64,000 bases of DNA from Gottfriedia acidiceleris (GTDB lineage Bacteria; Bacillota; Bacilli; Bacillales; Bacillaceae_G). Under the pieces are notes generated by a model. That model had not been told where the DNA came from. It saw nothing but the letters and a program-made list of their open reading frames with translations, and did not search any database. How positions within the stretch are numbered: the first letter of the stretch is position 1; the number at the start of each line of letters is the position of its first letter. The position numbers and the translations under genes were made by a program. Positions 47,858 to 57,684 of this stretch are shown one piece after another. Where the stretch lies: contig NZ_CP096034.1 in NCBI RefSeq assembly GCF_023115465.1, forward strand, positions 372,001 to 436,000, written 5' to 3'.

Positions 47858-50800
47858 ATGAAGCTTAGAAATAAGAAAATGCTAAATGTGATGGTAACAA
47901 GTGTATTAACTACAAGCTTTTTTACATCTTATTTAATGCCTCAAAAGAAATCTTATGCAACATCTAACTCTGTAGAATCAATCTTAAAGGGGCTGACAGA
48001 TGAGCAAAGACAATCGATTAAGCGTTTAACTCCTCAAGAAGGCTTTGTGATCGATCCTAGTTTATTATCTTTAAAGGATAAAACTGCAAATATTATTGTT
48101 GAACTAAAAACTTCACCAATTGAAAATGATCAAAATGGGAAAGTAAAAGAGATTTCTAAAGGTAAGAAAGAAAAAATTAAAGGTGAGCAAGAGTTCTTTA
48201 AAAAACGATTAACAGAATTATGGAGTAAGAAAAACGAAAAAGTGGAAGCAACTCAGCAAGCTAAGGAGAAAACAAACCAATTTCAAATTAAACAATCATT
48301 TGAAAATGTATTTAATGGACTGGCAATGACCATTCCGACAGATCAAATTAATTTACTTCTTCAAACAGGTGTTGTGAAACGAGTATGGAAGGATAACAAA
48401 GTTAGTGTACCGATCAATGAGCTCTCTGTTAACGCTTCTACAAAAAATAAAAGTGTTCCACCAGCTTTACCCCTTTTGGGTGTAGATCGTTTGCATAACG
48501 AGGATATAAAAGGTCAGGGGATTAAAGTAGGAGTTCTTGATACGGGTATTGATTACAATCATCCGGATTTAAAGGATGTTTATAAAGGTGGTTATGACTT
48601 TGTAGATAATGACTCGGATCCAATGGAGTCTACACCTGGAGATCTTGCTACTTCTGGTGAGCCGGCAGAAATTGATGGTCGTCCATTTGTTACTGAGCAT
48701 GGAACGCATGTTGCAGGTACGATTGCATCAAACCCACGAAATAACGTTGATTATGCGATGACTGGCGTTGCACCAAATGTTGATTTATATGCATATCGGG
48801 TTTTAGGGCATTATGGTTCAGGATATGATTCATGGATTATTGCTGGTATAGAAAAGGCCGTAGAAGATGGCATGGATGTGATTAATCTTTCTTTAGGAAA
48901 CAGTAATAATTATTCTTTAGATGCTACAGCAGTAGCGATTAATAATGCAGCCTTGCAAGGAGTAGTTCCCGTAGTAGCAGGAGGTAACGCAGGTCCTACA
49001 CCAGGGTCATTAGGTTCTCCTGGTTCATCACCTTTAGCTATTACTGTTGGAGCAAGCGATGTTCCTACAGATATTCCAACTGTACAGACGAGTATTGGGA
49101 ATGTTTCAGTTAAAAATGAGTTAATGGCTCACGGTTTAGGTAAAGATTATTTAAGTATTCTTGATAAAGAATTAAATGTAGTAGATGTAGGAATAGGTGC
49201 CGAAGAGGATTATACAAATAAAGACGTAAGTGGCAAAGTGGCGCTAATATCACGTGGTACTTTATCTTTTGATGAAAAAATCCGTCGTGCTCATGAAAAA
49301 GGAGCAGTAGCAGTGTTAATTTATAACAATATAGAAGAAGAGATTCCTTTCTTCTTAGGAGAAAACTTTGGATATGTACCAACCTTTAAAATGAGTCAAG
49401 AGGAAGGGAACAGTATTGTTAGTGAACTCAATAAGAATCCAAATGTTAAATTAAAAATGACGGATTTACAATCAAATATGACATCTGGTGACGTATTAGC
49501 AGATTTTAGTTCTAGAGGACCTGTAAGCAATAATTTTGATATTAAACCAGATGTTGTGGCACCAGGGGTTTCTATTTTTTCAACTGTACCAGAATATATT
49601 AATAATCCTGGGAAAGAAACAGATTATTCAACTAGTTATGCGAGCATGGATGGAACTTCAATGGCTACACCGCATGTTGCGGGGGTTGCTGCATTATTAC
49701 TACAATCCCATCCAGAATATACTGTTGCCGATGTAAAAGCTGCACTTATGAATACAGCGGACCCATTAAAAGGAAGAACATATAATGTAAACGAAGTTGG
49801 AGCTGGGCGAGTAGATGCTTATGAGGCAGTTCATAACACTACTTTAGTAGAAGTACAAAATAAAACATACACACTGGATGAAAATGGATTTAAAAAACAA
49901 ATCGATGATATATCAGGTTCATTACCTTTCGGAAGTATTACACAAACGAGCGAAGAACAAAATCGAACAACATCAATTAGTATTAAAAATTTAAGCAAAA
50001 ATAATGAAACATATCATACAAGAGTAGAATTTTTAACGATCGATGATGTTTCAAAGGATGCTAGTAAAAATGGAGTAAAACTCGAATTGCCTTCTAAATT
50101 AACTGTTAATGGAAATGAAAGTGTCAATATAGACGCCAAAGTAACAATACCAAAATCTGCTGAGTTTGGCATATATGAAGGCTATATTTATGTAGAAAAT
50201 GAATCAAAAACTCAGGAGTACCAAATACCATTCCACGTGAGATATACGACAAGTGGCTTTGCAAAGGTTGATTTCTTTAAGAATGCAATTACAAGTGACT
50301 TAAGTAATTTCCATCCTTATATACTACCTTTTACACCAGTTACAATAAGATTAAACAGTGATATGAAAAAAATCGATGTTGTTGTTAGTGATCTATCTGG
50401 AAAACCAATTGGCCTGTATGGTACTTTCAATTTAGATGGTGCTAATGTTGATACAGACTACTTAATCATGTATGGCTTTTCAGGTGATGTGAAATTTTTT
50501 ACAGGTGACCCAAATAAGCCATTATCTCTAGAATATGAATCATTGGATGAGGGCAAATATATTGTTTCTTATATTGGTACAGATGCAGATGGAAAAACCT
50601 ATAAAGTAGACAATGATATGGTAATTGATAATACACCTCCAAAAGTAGTTTTTGATAAAAAGACAGGCATTAAAGAAATTTCCGATGCAGATTTAACAAC
50701 CGAAACAAACCCAATGGATGGAAAAGACTACAAAGCTTATTGGGTACACGGGAATGTATATGACGATACGATTGATTATTTAAAGAGTAGGGGACATAAT

Positions 50801-52012
50801 TTAACTCAGGAAGCAAACACAGTTTTTGCCTACCAGGATTCTTCATGGCCGACAGCACAATTTTTCCCAACTAAAAATGGTGACTTCAAATTTGGTGTAT
50901 TACCAGAAGAGTATGCAAATTACCCTACGAACGTAGCAATTTATACTTATGATTATGCAACAGCAGGAAATCCGGTTTTCCCAGATTTTACGATTATTAA
51001 AAAAGGTGATCGATATTCAACAATTAATACAGGGACTAAAGAAGTTACGCTAGGTTCAGAGTTTACAAGTACATTTACAATTCACAATGCGAAAGATTTA
51101 ACTAGTGCTAACGCGACAATAAATATTCCAAACTATTACAAAGTTATGAGTGTAAAGCAATCGAAGCAATTAGATGAGTTAATGAATAAAAATAATTGGA
51201 GTATTCGCATTGGAAAACCGCAAGTAACAGAGGATACCTGGTCAAATATTACAACATTTTCAGTCGACATTAAGGATAAAAAGACAAACTTACCAGTAAA
51301 AATAAATGGAAATATTGATTTATTAGATATTAATTTAAAGGTTGTGAACGACCTTAACTATATGAGGGAGAGTGGCTTTTATTATCAAGAGTCAACATAT
51401 CAAACAAATGAAGATAATAAGGTTACGTTACCGACATATGCTAATCGCTTTAAATTCATCGCCCACCATTCAGTTTTAGAAGGGTATTTCCACGGTGAGG
51501 CAGTTAACTTTTATAACTACGATTTAGATTATTCGAAGTTAGGTGTAAAAGCATATGTTGTAGATAAAAACGGAAAACAATATAAAGCGGATATTTCAGA
51601 AAATGGCTATATGACGATTTTTGATATTCCGGCAACTGAGGATGATTATACACTCGTAGTCAATATTCCAGGGCACTATCAATATAGTAAAAAAATTAAA
51701 TTAGGTAAATTAATAGATGGAAAAGTCCAAGGTATAGACTATATCGCTTATACTGAAACTGCAGCTGCAGGAGACATTAATGGAGATAATGTAATCGACA
51801 TTTATGATGCAAAGCTTATTGCAAATAAAGCTCTAGAAACTGGCGATATGTTGAAGGAGGATCTAAATAAAGACGGAGTAGTTGATATCCAGGACTTCAA
51901 TTATGTTGAAAAGAACTTTATGACAACAAATCCATTTTTCCTTACATCAATTAAACCAGTTGAAAAAACAGGTAAGTTAACATTAGAAGAATTGAAAAAG
52001 AAATTTAACTAG
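47858..52012 (+). CDS. Large secreted subtilase with PA and dockerin-like domains
   Basis: 1384 residues. A signal peptide (about 1-36, ending near SYATS) and an inhibitor-like propeptide (to about 185) precede an S8 catalytic domain: Asp in GVLDTGIDYNHPD, His in EHGTHVAGTIAS, Ser in DGTSMATPHVAGVAAL. A PA domain (KVALISRGTLSFDEKIRRAH) is inserted between His and Ser, as in Vpr-type enzymes. After it come beta-sandwich repeats of about 600 residues and a C-terminal pair of EF-hand-like loops (DINGDNVIDIYD and DLNKDGVVDIQD), a dockerin-type arrangement. No LPXTG anchor. Likely an extracellular protein-degrading enzyme. Confidence 0.9.
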   Translation: MKLRNKKMLNVMVTSVLTTSFFTSYLMPQKKSYATSNSVESILKGLTDEQRQSIKRLTPQEGFVIDPSLLSLKDKTANIIVELKTSPIENDQNGKVKEISKGKKEKIKGEQEFFKKRLTELWSKKNEKVEATQQAKEKTNQFQIKQSFENVFNGLAMTIPTDQINLLLQTGVVKRVWKDNKVSVPINELSVNASTKNKSVPPALPLLGVDRLHNEDIKGQGIKVGVLDTGIDYNHPDLKDVYKGGYDFVDNDSDPMESTPGDLATSGEPAEIDGRPFVTEHGTHVAGTIASNPRNNVDYAMTGVAPNVDLYAYRVLGHYGSGYDSWIIAGIEKAVEDGMDVINLSLGNSNNYSLDATAVAINNAALQGVVPVVAGGNAGPTPGSLGSPGSSPLAITVGASDVPTDIPTVQTSIGNVSVKNELMAHGLGKDYLSILDKELNVVDVGIGAEEDYTNKDVSGKVALISRGTLSFDEKIRRAHEKGAVAVLIYNNIEEEIPFFLGENFGYVPTFKMSQEEGNSIVSELNKNPNVKLKMTDLQSNMTSGDVLADFSSRGPVSNNFDIKPDVVAPGVSIFSTVPEYINNPGKETDYSTSYASMDGTSMATPHVAGVAALLLQSHPEYTVADVKAALMNTADPLKGRTYNVNEVGAGRVDAYEAVHNTTLVEVQNKTYTLDENGFKKQIDDISGSLPFGSITQTSEEQNRTTSISIKNLSKNNETYHTRVEFLTIDDVSKDASKNGVKLELPSKLTVNGNESVNIDAKVTIPKSAEFGIYEGYIYVENESKTQEYQIPFHVRYTTSGFAKVDFFKNAITSDLSNFHPYILPFTPVTIRLNSDMKKIDVVVSDLSGKPIGLYGTFNLDGANVDTDYLIMYGFSGDVKFFTGDPNKPLSLEYESLDEGKYIVSYIGTDADGKTYKVDNDMVIDNTPPKVVFDKKTGIKEISDADLTTETNPMDGKDYKAYWVHGNVYDDTIDYLKSRGHNLTQEANTVFAYQDSSWPTAQFFPTKNGDFKFGVLPEEYANYPTNVAIYTYDYATAGNPVFPDFTIIKKGDRYSTINTGTKEVTLGSEFTSTFTIHNAKDLTSANATINIPNYYKVMSVKQSKQLDELMNKNNWSIRIGKPQVTEDTWSNITTFSVDIKDKKTNLPVKINGNIDLLDINLKVVNDLNYMRESGFYYQESTYQTNEDNKVTLPTYANRFKFIAHHSVLEGYFHGEAVNFYNYDLDYSKLGVKAYVVDKNGKQYKADISENGYMTIFDIPATEDDYTLVVNIPGHYQYSKKIKLGKLIDGKVQGIDYIAYTETAAAGDINGDNVIDIYDAKLIANKALETGDMLKEDLNKDGVVDIQDFNYVEKNFMTTNPFFLTSIKPVEKTGKLTLEELKKKFN

Positions 52013-52040
52013 AGCGCAAGATTAAGTGATTTCGATAGAT

Positions 52041-52070
52041 AGCCACAAGGAAGCTACCTTGTGGTTTTTC
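52041..52070 (+). terminator. Terminator after the subtilase
   Basis: CCACAAGG-AAGCTA-CCTTGTGG followed by TTTTTC, 30 bases after the stop codon. Confidence 0.85.
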
Positions 52071-52109
52071 TTCGTTTTAAGAGTATATTTTGAGGAATCC
52101 AATAAAAAA

Positions 52110-52141
52110 CAAAAAACCACAAGGGAAATTTACCTTGTGGC
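52110..52141 (-). terminator. Terminator after oatA
   Basis: CCACAAGG / CCTTGTGG stem with the T-run on the minus strand. The stem is the same as that of the terminator 70 bases away; the two face opposite genes. Confidence 0.8.
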
Positions 52142-52170
52142 CATTCGTCATTTAACTAAATCAATCCGTG

Positions 52171-54201
52171 TTACTTCCAAGATTCAATTGCATTTATTAG
52201 TAATGACGCAAATACTTTTGCACCATCTGGTTTTAAATGAACACCATCTGGAGAAAAATATGAATTATGATTCGCGCTAGCACTATGCCAGTCTACAACG
52301 CTAGTATTTGAATATTTACTTGAAACTTCTCTTAAAGTTTTATTAACAATCGATTCCCAAGGTCTTGGTACACGCGTGTTAACAAATAAAATTTTTCGAT
52401 CTTTTCCAATCAACTCTATGAGAGAAGACATTTGTTTTACTGTAAACGGACCGTTTGTACCGAGTTCTATGACAACAATATTACCAAGCGAATTTGTATT
52501 TTTTGCTTGTTGAATAATTGCAGATGCTTCAGTAAATTGTCTTCCAATTTTAGCATTTACCGAAAGAGATGAATATGTTTTTTTGAGTTGAGGAATTGAA
52601 TTAATAACGACAGAATCTCCTATGATAAATACACTATTGTTTGAAACAACCGGCTTATTCGTTTCAGCAGGTTTATTTGTATTAGTAGTAGTATTTGGAG
52701 TTTGGTTGTTATTTACACCTGGTTTAGAATCTGCAGTTGTTTGACTATTATTATTTTGCTTATTTGTATTGTCAGTAACTGGCTTTTCATCTTTATTTAC
52801 TGCATTATCTACATTATTTACTGTTTTTTTGTCATCATTTTGCTGAATTGGCTTAGACACCTGTTTATCGTGATCAACTATAGCTGTTGAAGGAGGTTCT
52901 TTAGTATTATTTTCAACAACAGTTTCAGAAGATTGCTTTGATACGGATTGAACCGATTCAATTTCTGAACTTGCTTTTACACCTTTTGCATCAGGGAGCG
53001 CAGATAGCCCAAAGCTTGCAATACCAGATAGTAAAATAAACGTGCTAATGATCACAATATGTTTATAAAAGAATTCTTTTAAATTAATATTTCCTGCAAG
53101 GAAGTTCTTCCAAAGTATACCTAGTTTACCTTTTCTAATTGGGTCTTCAATATAGTGGTAGGATAGTGCTGCAAGAACAAATATTAAAGTAATTTGACAA
53201 ATTGCTCTAAAAAGTGAAATATCGCCAGTGTTAACCTTAGGGGAAAATAAAATAATGACAGGATACTGCCATAAATAGATTCCATATGAACGTAATCCGA
53301 TCCATTTCAATGGTCTCATTGCTAGGAATCTACCAATCTTACTTGTAGGGTGAGCGAGTCCTGCGATTAGCATTGCAGCGGAAATAGACAATAGGAACAT
53401 TCCTCCGCGATAAAGGAAACTATCATATTGATTTGTTTTACCGACCATAAGTAGAAAAATAAGTAAACCTGTAATCCCAACTAGATCAATTAGTATCTTT
53501 CCAGAGGTTGTAACGTTATTTGTAAGTTTTCGGCTAGGCCATACTAATGCTAAAGAAGCCCCTATTAATAATGAAAAAGCTCTCGTATCAGTACCGTAAT
53601 AGACCCTACTAGGATCACTACCCGGATGGAATAATATTGCCATCAGTAATGCAGAAACGATTGCACCAACTAATGTATACAAAAATAGGCGATCTTTATT
53701 TTTAATATATTTTAAACCTAATAAAGTAAGGATTGGCCAAATAATATAAAATTGCTCTTCAACTGCTAATGACCAAAAATGATTTAATATTGAAGGATTA
53801 GCAAAAGACTCAAAATAAGAAAGATGATGGAAAATATACCACCAATTACTGTAATAAAAAATTGCAGCTATTGAATCTTGTTTTAAGTTTCCGATCATTG
53901 ATGATTTGAATAATGAAACAAATGCAATGACGATTAATAGTAAGGTGAACATTCCAGGTAAAAGTCTTTTTGCGCGGCGGTACCAAAAACTTTTTAAGTC
54001 GATCCTTTGATTTGTACTCCACTCGGCAATTAATAAATCAGTAATCAAATAACCTGAAAGTACAAAGAATACTGTTACTCCTAGAAACCCTCCAGAAGCC
54101 CAAGAAAAATTTAAGTGATATGCAATGACCGATAAAACTGCTAATGCTCTAAGCCCGTCTAATCCAGCCATATAACGAAACTGTTTATTAGTATTAGACA
54201 T
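52171..54201 (-). CDS. oatA: Peptidoglycan O-acetyltransferase (OatA/YrhL type)
   Basis: 676 residues from the ATG at 54201 (AAAGGGG eight bases upstream). The N-terminal half is an acyltransferase-3 domain with about 10-11 membrane segments (YMAGLDGLRALAVLSVIAYH, then GVTVFFVLSGYLITDLL). A low-complexity Asn/Thr/Lys linker (about 410-520) leads to an extracellular SGNH-type domain with FIIGDSVV, VVIELGTNGPF and SPDGVHLKPDGA. OatA adds acetyl groups to muramic acid, giving lysozyme resistance. It follows rsiV and sigV on the same strand, the order known from B. subtilis. Confidence 0.9.
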   Translation of the reverse strand: MSNTNKQFRYMAGLDGLRALAVLSVIAYHLNFSWASGGFLGVTVFFVLSGYLITDLLIAEWSTNQRIDLKSFWYRRAKRLLPGMFTLLLIVIAFVSLFKSSMIGNLKQDSIAAIFYYSNWWYIFHHLSYFESFANPSILNHFWSLAVEEQFYIIWPILTLLGLKYIKNKDRLFLYTLVGAIVSALLMAILFHPGSDPSRVYYGTDTRAFSLLIGASLALVWPSRKLTNNVTTSGKILIDLVGITGLLIFLLMVGKTNQYDSFLYRGGMFLLSISAAMLIAGLAHPTSKIGRFLAMRPLKWIGLRSYGIYLWQYPVIILFSPKVNTGDISLFRAICQITLIFVLAALSYHYIEDPIRKGKLGILWKNFLAGNINLKEFFYKHIVIISTFILLSGIASFGLSALPDAKGVKASSEIESVQSVSKQSSETVVENNTKEPPSTAIVDHDKQVSKPIQQNDDKKTVNNVDNAVNKDEKPVTDNTNKQNNNSQTTADSKPGVNNNQTPNTTTNTNKPAETNKPVVSNNSVFIIGDSVVINSIPQLKKTYSSLSVNAKIGRQFTEASAIIQQAKNTNSLGNIVVIELGTNGPFTVKQMSSLIELIGKDRKILFVNTRVPRPWESIVNKTLREVSSKYSNTSVVDWHSASANHNSYFSPDGVHLKPDGAKVFASLLINAIESWK

Positions 54202-54394
54202 AAGCAGAACCCCTTTGTTTAAACACCTCGTAAACAATTTCTTTTTCGAACAAATGTTGAGCTCTTATAAAATTTAATTTCTTAACCGCCTGAACCGCGA
54301 AGTTCATTAATAATTTCCCCTTCCCCTAATTTTACTATTTATGTCAGCCTTCTTTATATATCTGGCTTTTTGTTTAATGTATTTATTATCTTAA

Positions 54395-54433
54395 AAGAGA
54401 GCCAAACCTAATCAAATAAGAATGGCTCCTTTA
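54395..54433 (-). terminator. Imperfect hairpin between rsiV and oatA
   Basis: GGAGCCATTC pairs with GGTTTGGCTCTC (minus strand) and is followed by a short T-stretch. It may lower read-through from sigV-rsiV into oatA. Confidence 0.5.
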
Positions 54434-54449
54434 TTCGTTTGTTTAAAGT

Positions 54450-55319
54450 TTATCTAATATAATGATGTCCAACTAAAACTTTTGAAAGAACGTCAGTTGG
54501 AATCGTGAATTCAACAACACCCATATAACCAGGGGCAACTTCATATTTATCAAATGAAATAACAAGCTTATGATCTTTATTTATATAAAAATTTTGATTG
54601 TCTTTAATGGTTACGAAAGGATCAATTGAATAGTCAAGATTTGCCTCTGGTATCCAGTATATCTTACTTTCATCTTTTTTCATCTGCTCTATCATTTGTT
54701 CTTTAATGTTTTCGCTAATTATTTTTACATATGATTTATCTTTAAAAAGAATAGGTAATGACAATAAAATTTCTTTTTTCTTGTCAATTGTGTCAAATTT
54801 CATAGTTGTTGAGGAGGAAGCAGCAGTATTAACAACATATCTTTCAATCGACAATATGTCCTCATTATCTGTTTTAACTTCATAACCACTATCAATACCT
54901 AAGTGTGCACCAGAATCTTTCACAGATTCCGTTTCTTTCATAAATTGATCATATAGCTTCTTATTTTCTTCTAAGTATTTTTTGTTTAAGCTTTGCTCTA
55001 AATCTTTATTTTTTAAATTTTTAACTGCTGGGACTTTTAAATCTGCCTTATAGGTTGGCTCATCTACAGTATATTCAGTAAAAGTTAGTACTTTAACAAC
55101 ATTTCCAAGTATTGGAACATTTGATAATGTCTTTGCAAAAGTCGAACTAGTATTGATTGATAAAACAAAAAGTGCAGCAGTACAAAAAACTGTTATTGAC
55201 TTTAGAGGGAATCTTTTTTGTATAGAACGTTTAATTGCTTTTTTAACAATAATGTCCAAATTATCAGGGATAGGGACATTTTTATAGTCCGATCTTAATT
55301 TTTCTAATTTTTTATCCAA
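54450..55319 (-). CDS. rsiV: Anti-sigma factor RsiV
   Basis: 289 residues, TTG start after GGGAGG. A cytoplasmic sigma-binding segment (1-40), one membrane span (SITVFCTAALFVLSINTSS) and an extracellular domain with DUF4163/DUF3298 features (SFDKYEVAPGYMGVVEFTIP). In B. subtilis RsiV binds lysozyme and is then cleaved, releasing SigV. The gene directly follows sigV (24-base gap). Confidence 0.88.
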   Translation of the reverse strand: MDKKLEKLRSDYKNVPIPDNLDIIVKKAIKRSIQKRFPLKSITVFCTAALFVLSINTSSTFAKTLSNVPILGNVVKVLTFTEYTVDEPTYKADLKVPAVKNLKNKDLEQSLNKKYLEENKKLYDQFMKETESVKDSGAHLGIDSGYEVKTDNEDILSIERYVVNTAASSSTTMKFDTIDKKKEILLSLPILFKDKSYVKIISENIKEQMIEQMKKDESKIYWIPEANLDYSIDPFVTIKDNQNFYINKDHKLVISFDKYEVAPGYMGVVEFTIPTDVLSKVLVGHHYIR

Positions 55320-55343
55320 CTAATTGGCCTCCCAAAAATAAAT

Positions 55344-55829
55344 TCATTTCATTTTAATCCGGAGTATTTCTAAAGCTTTATATAAACGAGTTTTTATAGT
55401 ATTTGGACTCTCCTGTAAAATTTCAGCAACTTCTTCAATCTTTAAGTCTTCGAAATACCTGAGGACAATTACAGCCCGATATTTAGTTGGTAAAGATTCT
55501 AATGATCTTTCTAAATCAATATCCGTATAATTATCATCCTGTCCTGAAGAATATAACTCAATCGTTTCTTCATCCATTACAGTTACTTTTTTTTGTTTTC
55601 TTAAAAAATCTAACGATGTATTTACTACAATTCTATAAAACCAACTTTTTAAAGATTGTTCATTTTTTAATTTATCTTTTGAGGAAATGGCTTTATGAAT
55701 AGAATCTTGTAATATATCCACCGCATCTTCTGAATTTTTAACGTAGCTATAAGCTAATCGATAAAAATCATCTTTATTATTTATAATAAAATCTACAAGT
55801 TCCTTTTCTAAGTTAGATTTCCCCTTCAT
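55344..55829 (-). CDS. sigV: ECF sigma factor SigV
   Basis: 161 residues with sigma region 2 (DDFYRLAYSYVKNSEDAVDI followed by LQDSIHKA) and region 4 (LPTKYRAVIVLRYFEDLKIE, then EVAEILQESPNTIKTRLYKA). AAAAGGAGC precedes the ATG. Lysozyme stress releases it from RsiV to transcribe its own operon and oatA. An ECF-like promoter lies about 55 bases upstream. Confidence 0.9.
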   Translation of the reverse strand: MKGKSNLEKELVDFIINNKDDFYRLAYSYVKNSEDAVDILQDSIHKAISSKDKLKNEQSLKSWFYRIVVNTSLDFLRKQKKVTVMDEETIELYSSGQDDNYTDIDLERSLESLPTKYRAVIVLRYFEDLKIEEVAEILQESPNTIKTRLYKALEILRIKMK

Positions 55830-55881
55830 TTAAAGAGCTCCTTTTTTGAGATACGTATCTAAGAAGGTACACATTATAAAA

Positions 55882-55919
55882 GACGTATACCTATTCGAAA
55901 AAGTTTTATAAAAAGTAAA
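55882..55919 (-). promoter_or_regulatory. Candidate autoregulatory ECF (SigV) promoter
   Basis: Minus strand: an AAAAC -35 core followed after 27 bases by a CGTC -10 core would be too long, but a TTTTTCGAATAGG region between them and CGTC at 55882-55885 resemble ECF promoters of this group. The -35 assignment is uncertain. Confidence 0.35.
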
Positions 55920-56385
55920 AAATATTCAAGGAAATTTTTACTAAAAATCAGCCTATCTGTTTAATGGAAATTTGGCCTGAATTAGTAGTATACAGATGGC
56001 ATACTTATTCGTAAACAAACTATAAACAATTAATTTAAAAAAAGAGCCAAGGAATACTTCTGCTCCAATCAACTAACGCTTTAAAGTATAAAAAGAACCA
56101 AAACAAAAAAAGCAAGAATCTTAAAATCTTGCTCTTTTATAGTCGTTTTTTTGAAACTGCTGATCGTAAAAATATGTTTTCTACACACGGAAGCATTACT
56201 TTTAGAAGTGTTTTTTCTATGATAGCTATTTACATATTGAGATTATAGATATTAGGAATAAGGGACTGAATACTGTACTAAACTTACTAATATAGGTTTC
56301 TATTTTTTCACATATTAAGGATTTTAAAGTTTAAACAAACGTTTGAATAAAAAAGTAGTCGCTAAGTTAATAGCGACTACTTTTT
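55920..56385. other. Intergenic region with an orphan terminator
   Basis: No gene found. A hairpin AGCAAGA / TCTTGCT with a TTTTAT tail (about 56108-56140) has no coding sequence in front of it on the plus strand. A CAAACGTTTG palindrome lies at 56337-56346. The end of the region holds the terminator of the deacetylase gene. Confidence 0.45.
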
Positions 56386-56388
56386 TTA
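56350..56388 (-). terminator. Terminator after the polysaccharide deacetylase gene
   Basis: AAAAAGTAGTCGCTA / TAGCGACTACTTTTT stem, T-run on both strands by symmetry; directly at the end of the minus-strand gene. Confidence 0.85.
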
Positions 56389-57684
56389 ATTTAAACTAAC
56401 AATTTTTAAATTTCTTGATTGAAGATATTCAATAATTTGTGGTAACGCATCTAAAGAAGGTTTAGTTTCGTGAAGTAGAATGATACTTCCAGATTCGGTG
56501 TGGCTTTTAACATAATTTATAATTGTATTTGTATTGCGGTTCTTCCAATCTTCAGTATCTTTATCCCATAAAACCATTTTAAATTGATGTTTTTGCATTA
56601 ATTCAATAGTTGCTTGGTTTTTTGCACCGTATGGTGGTCTGAAGAGAATTGTGTCTTGTTTAGTAATAGTTGTTATTAAGTTACTTGTTCTAACCATATC
56701 ATCTTCTTGATTTTTATAAGATAGTTTTAAGAAGTCATTGTGGTGCATGGAGTGGCTTCCAACTGAGTAACCGTTAGAATATGCGTATTGTACACTATCA
56801 GGATATCTTTGAACGTTATCTCCGATGTAGAAAAAAGTACCGCCTACTTTGTATTTTTTTAAAACATTTACAATTTCCTTTGAATATTTCGAGGGACCAT
56901 CATCAAAAGTAAGGGCTACGCTACCTTGTGGGATACTATAGTTAACTACATTGTTTAATTTTACAGTCGGATAAATTGATTGGACAGGTTTATTGATTGG
57001 TTCTTGCTTTATTGCATATCTAACATCCGGCTCATTTGTATGCGCATTCGGTTGAGCTACGTTTTTAATATCAGTTTTTTTGGGATCTTGTTTATCCTGA
57101 TTTGTTTTAATTGGTTTCTCTGGAGATTTTATATTTTGTGCCTTTGAAACACTTTCAGCTTTTGCTGGTTTTTTTCCGCAAAATAAAGATTCTGATTTAC
57201 AAGTTTGACTTTTATAAGCTATTAAACTAATCGATAGAATACTAATAGCAGCAACAGTAAGCCAACCATAAAGTTTATATCGTTTCGAATTACTCTTTTC
57301 TTTTTTTGAACTGGACCGACTAATTGATAAATAAGGTAGATCAATTAAAATCCTAAGATCCTTCATATTTTTTATGGAGTGAAGTTGAAGATGAAACTCC
57401 TCTGAACAAGTAAAGTAGATTTTTTCACTCTCATTATCGTTTGATTTAGTTACAAAACTAGTAAACTGATTTTTACCCTCATCCCAAGTACTACATAAAG
57501 AAAGGCTAAACTTATAGTTTTCATCAAAAATAATTTTTGATTTCATAAGATTGGCCGTTTCGTTGTCAATTTCCCAATGAAGTTCTATTTCTTGATTAAA
57601 TAATAGTTTTATATGCAAAAAGGATTTATCGAAGTTTTGTTCGATTGATAAAAGTTCAATAAGTTTTTCATTGTAAATTGACAT
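56386..57684 (-). CDS. Membrane-anchored polysaccharide deacetylase
   Basis: 432 residues. An unusual N-terminal domain of about 135 residues (no family recognised) precedes one membrane span (LYGWLTVAAISILSISLIAY), a Lys/Pro/Asn-rich linker and a C-terminal NodB domain (about 255-430). NodB motifs are complete: TFDDGP, HSMHH, RPPYG, DKDTEDW and ILLHE. The enzyme should deacetylate N-acetylglucosamine or muramic acid in cell wall polymers, outside the membrane. Next to oatA-rsiV-sigV it may belong to the same lysozyme defence, but it has its own terminator and start signals (TAGGAGG). Confidence 0.87.
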   Translation of the reverse strand: MSIYNEKLIELLSIEQNFDKSFLHIKLLFNQEIELHWEIDNETANLMKSKIIFDENYKFSLSLCSTWDEGKNQFTSFVTKSNDNESEKIYFTCSEEFHLQLHSIKNMKDLRILIDLPYLSISRSSSKKEKSNSKRYKLYGWLTVAAISILSISLIAYKSQTCKSESLFCGKKPAKAESVSKAQNIKSPEKPIKTNQDKQDPKKTDIKNVAQPNAHTNEPDVRYAIKQEPINKPVQSIYPTVKLNNVVNYSIPQGSVALTFDDGPSKYSKEIVNVLKKYKVGGTFFYIGDNVQRYPDSVQYAYSNGYSVGSHSMHHNDFLKLSYKNQEDDMVRTSNLITTITKQDTILFRPPYGAKNQATIELMQKHQFKMVLWDKDTEDWKNRNTNTIINYVKSHTESGSIILLHETKPSLDALPQIIEYLQSRNLKIVSLN

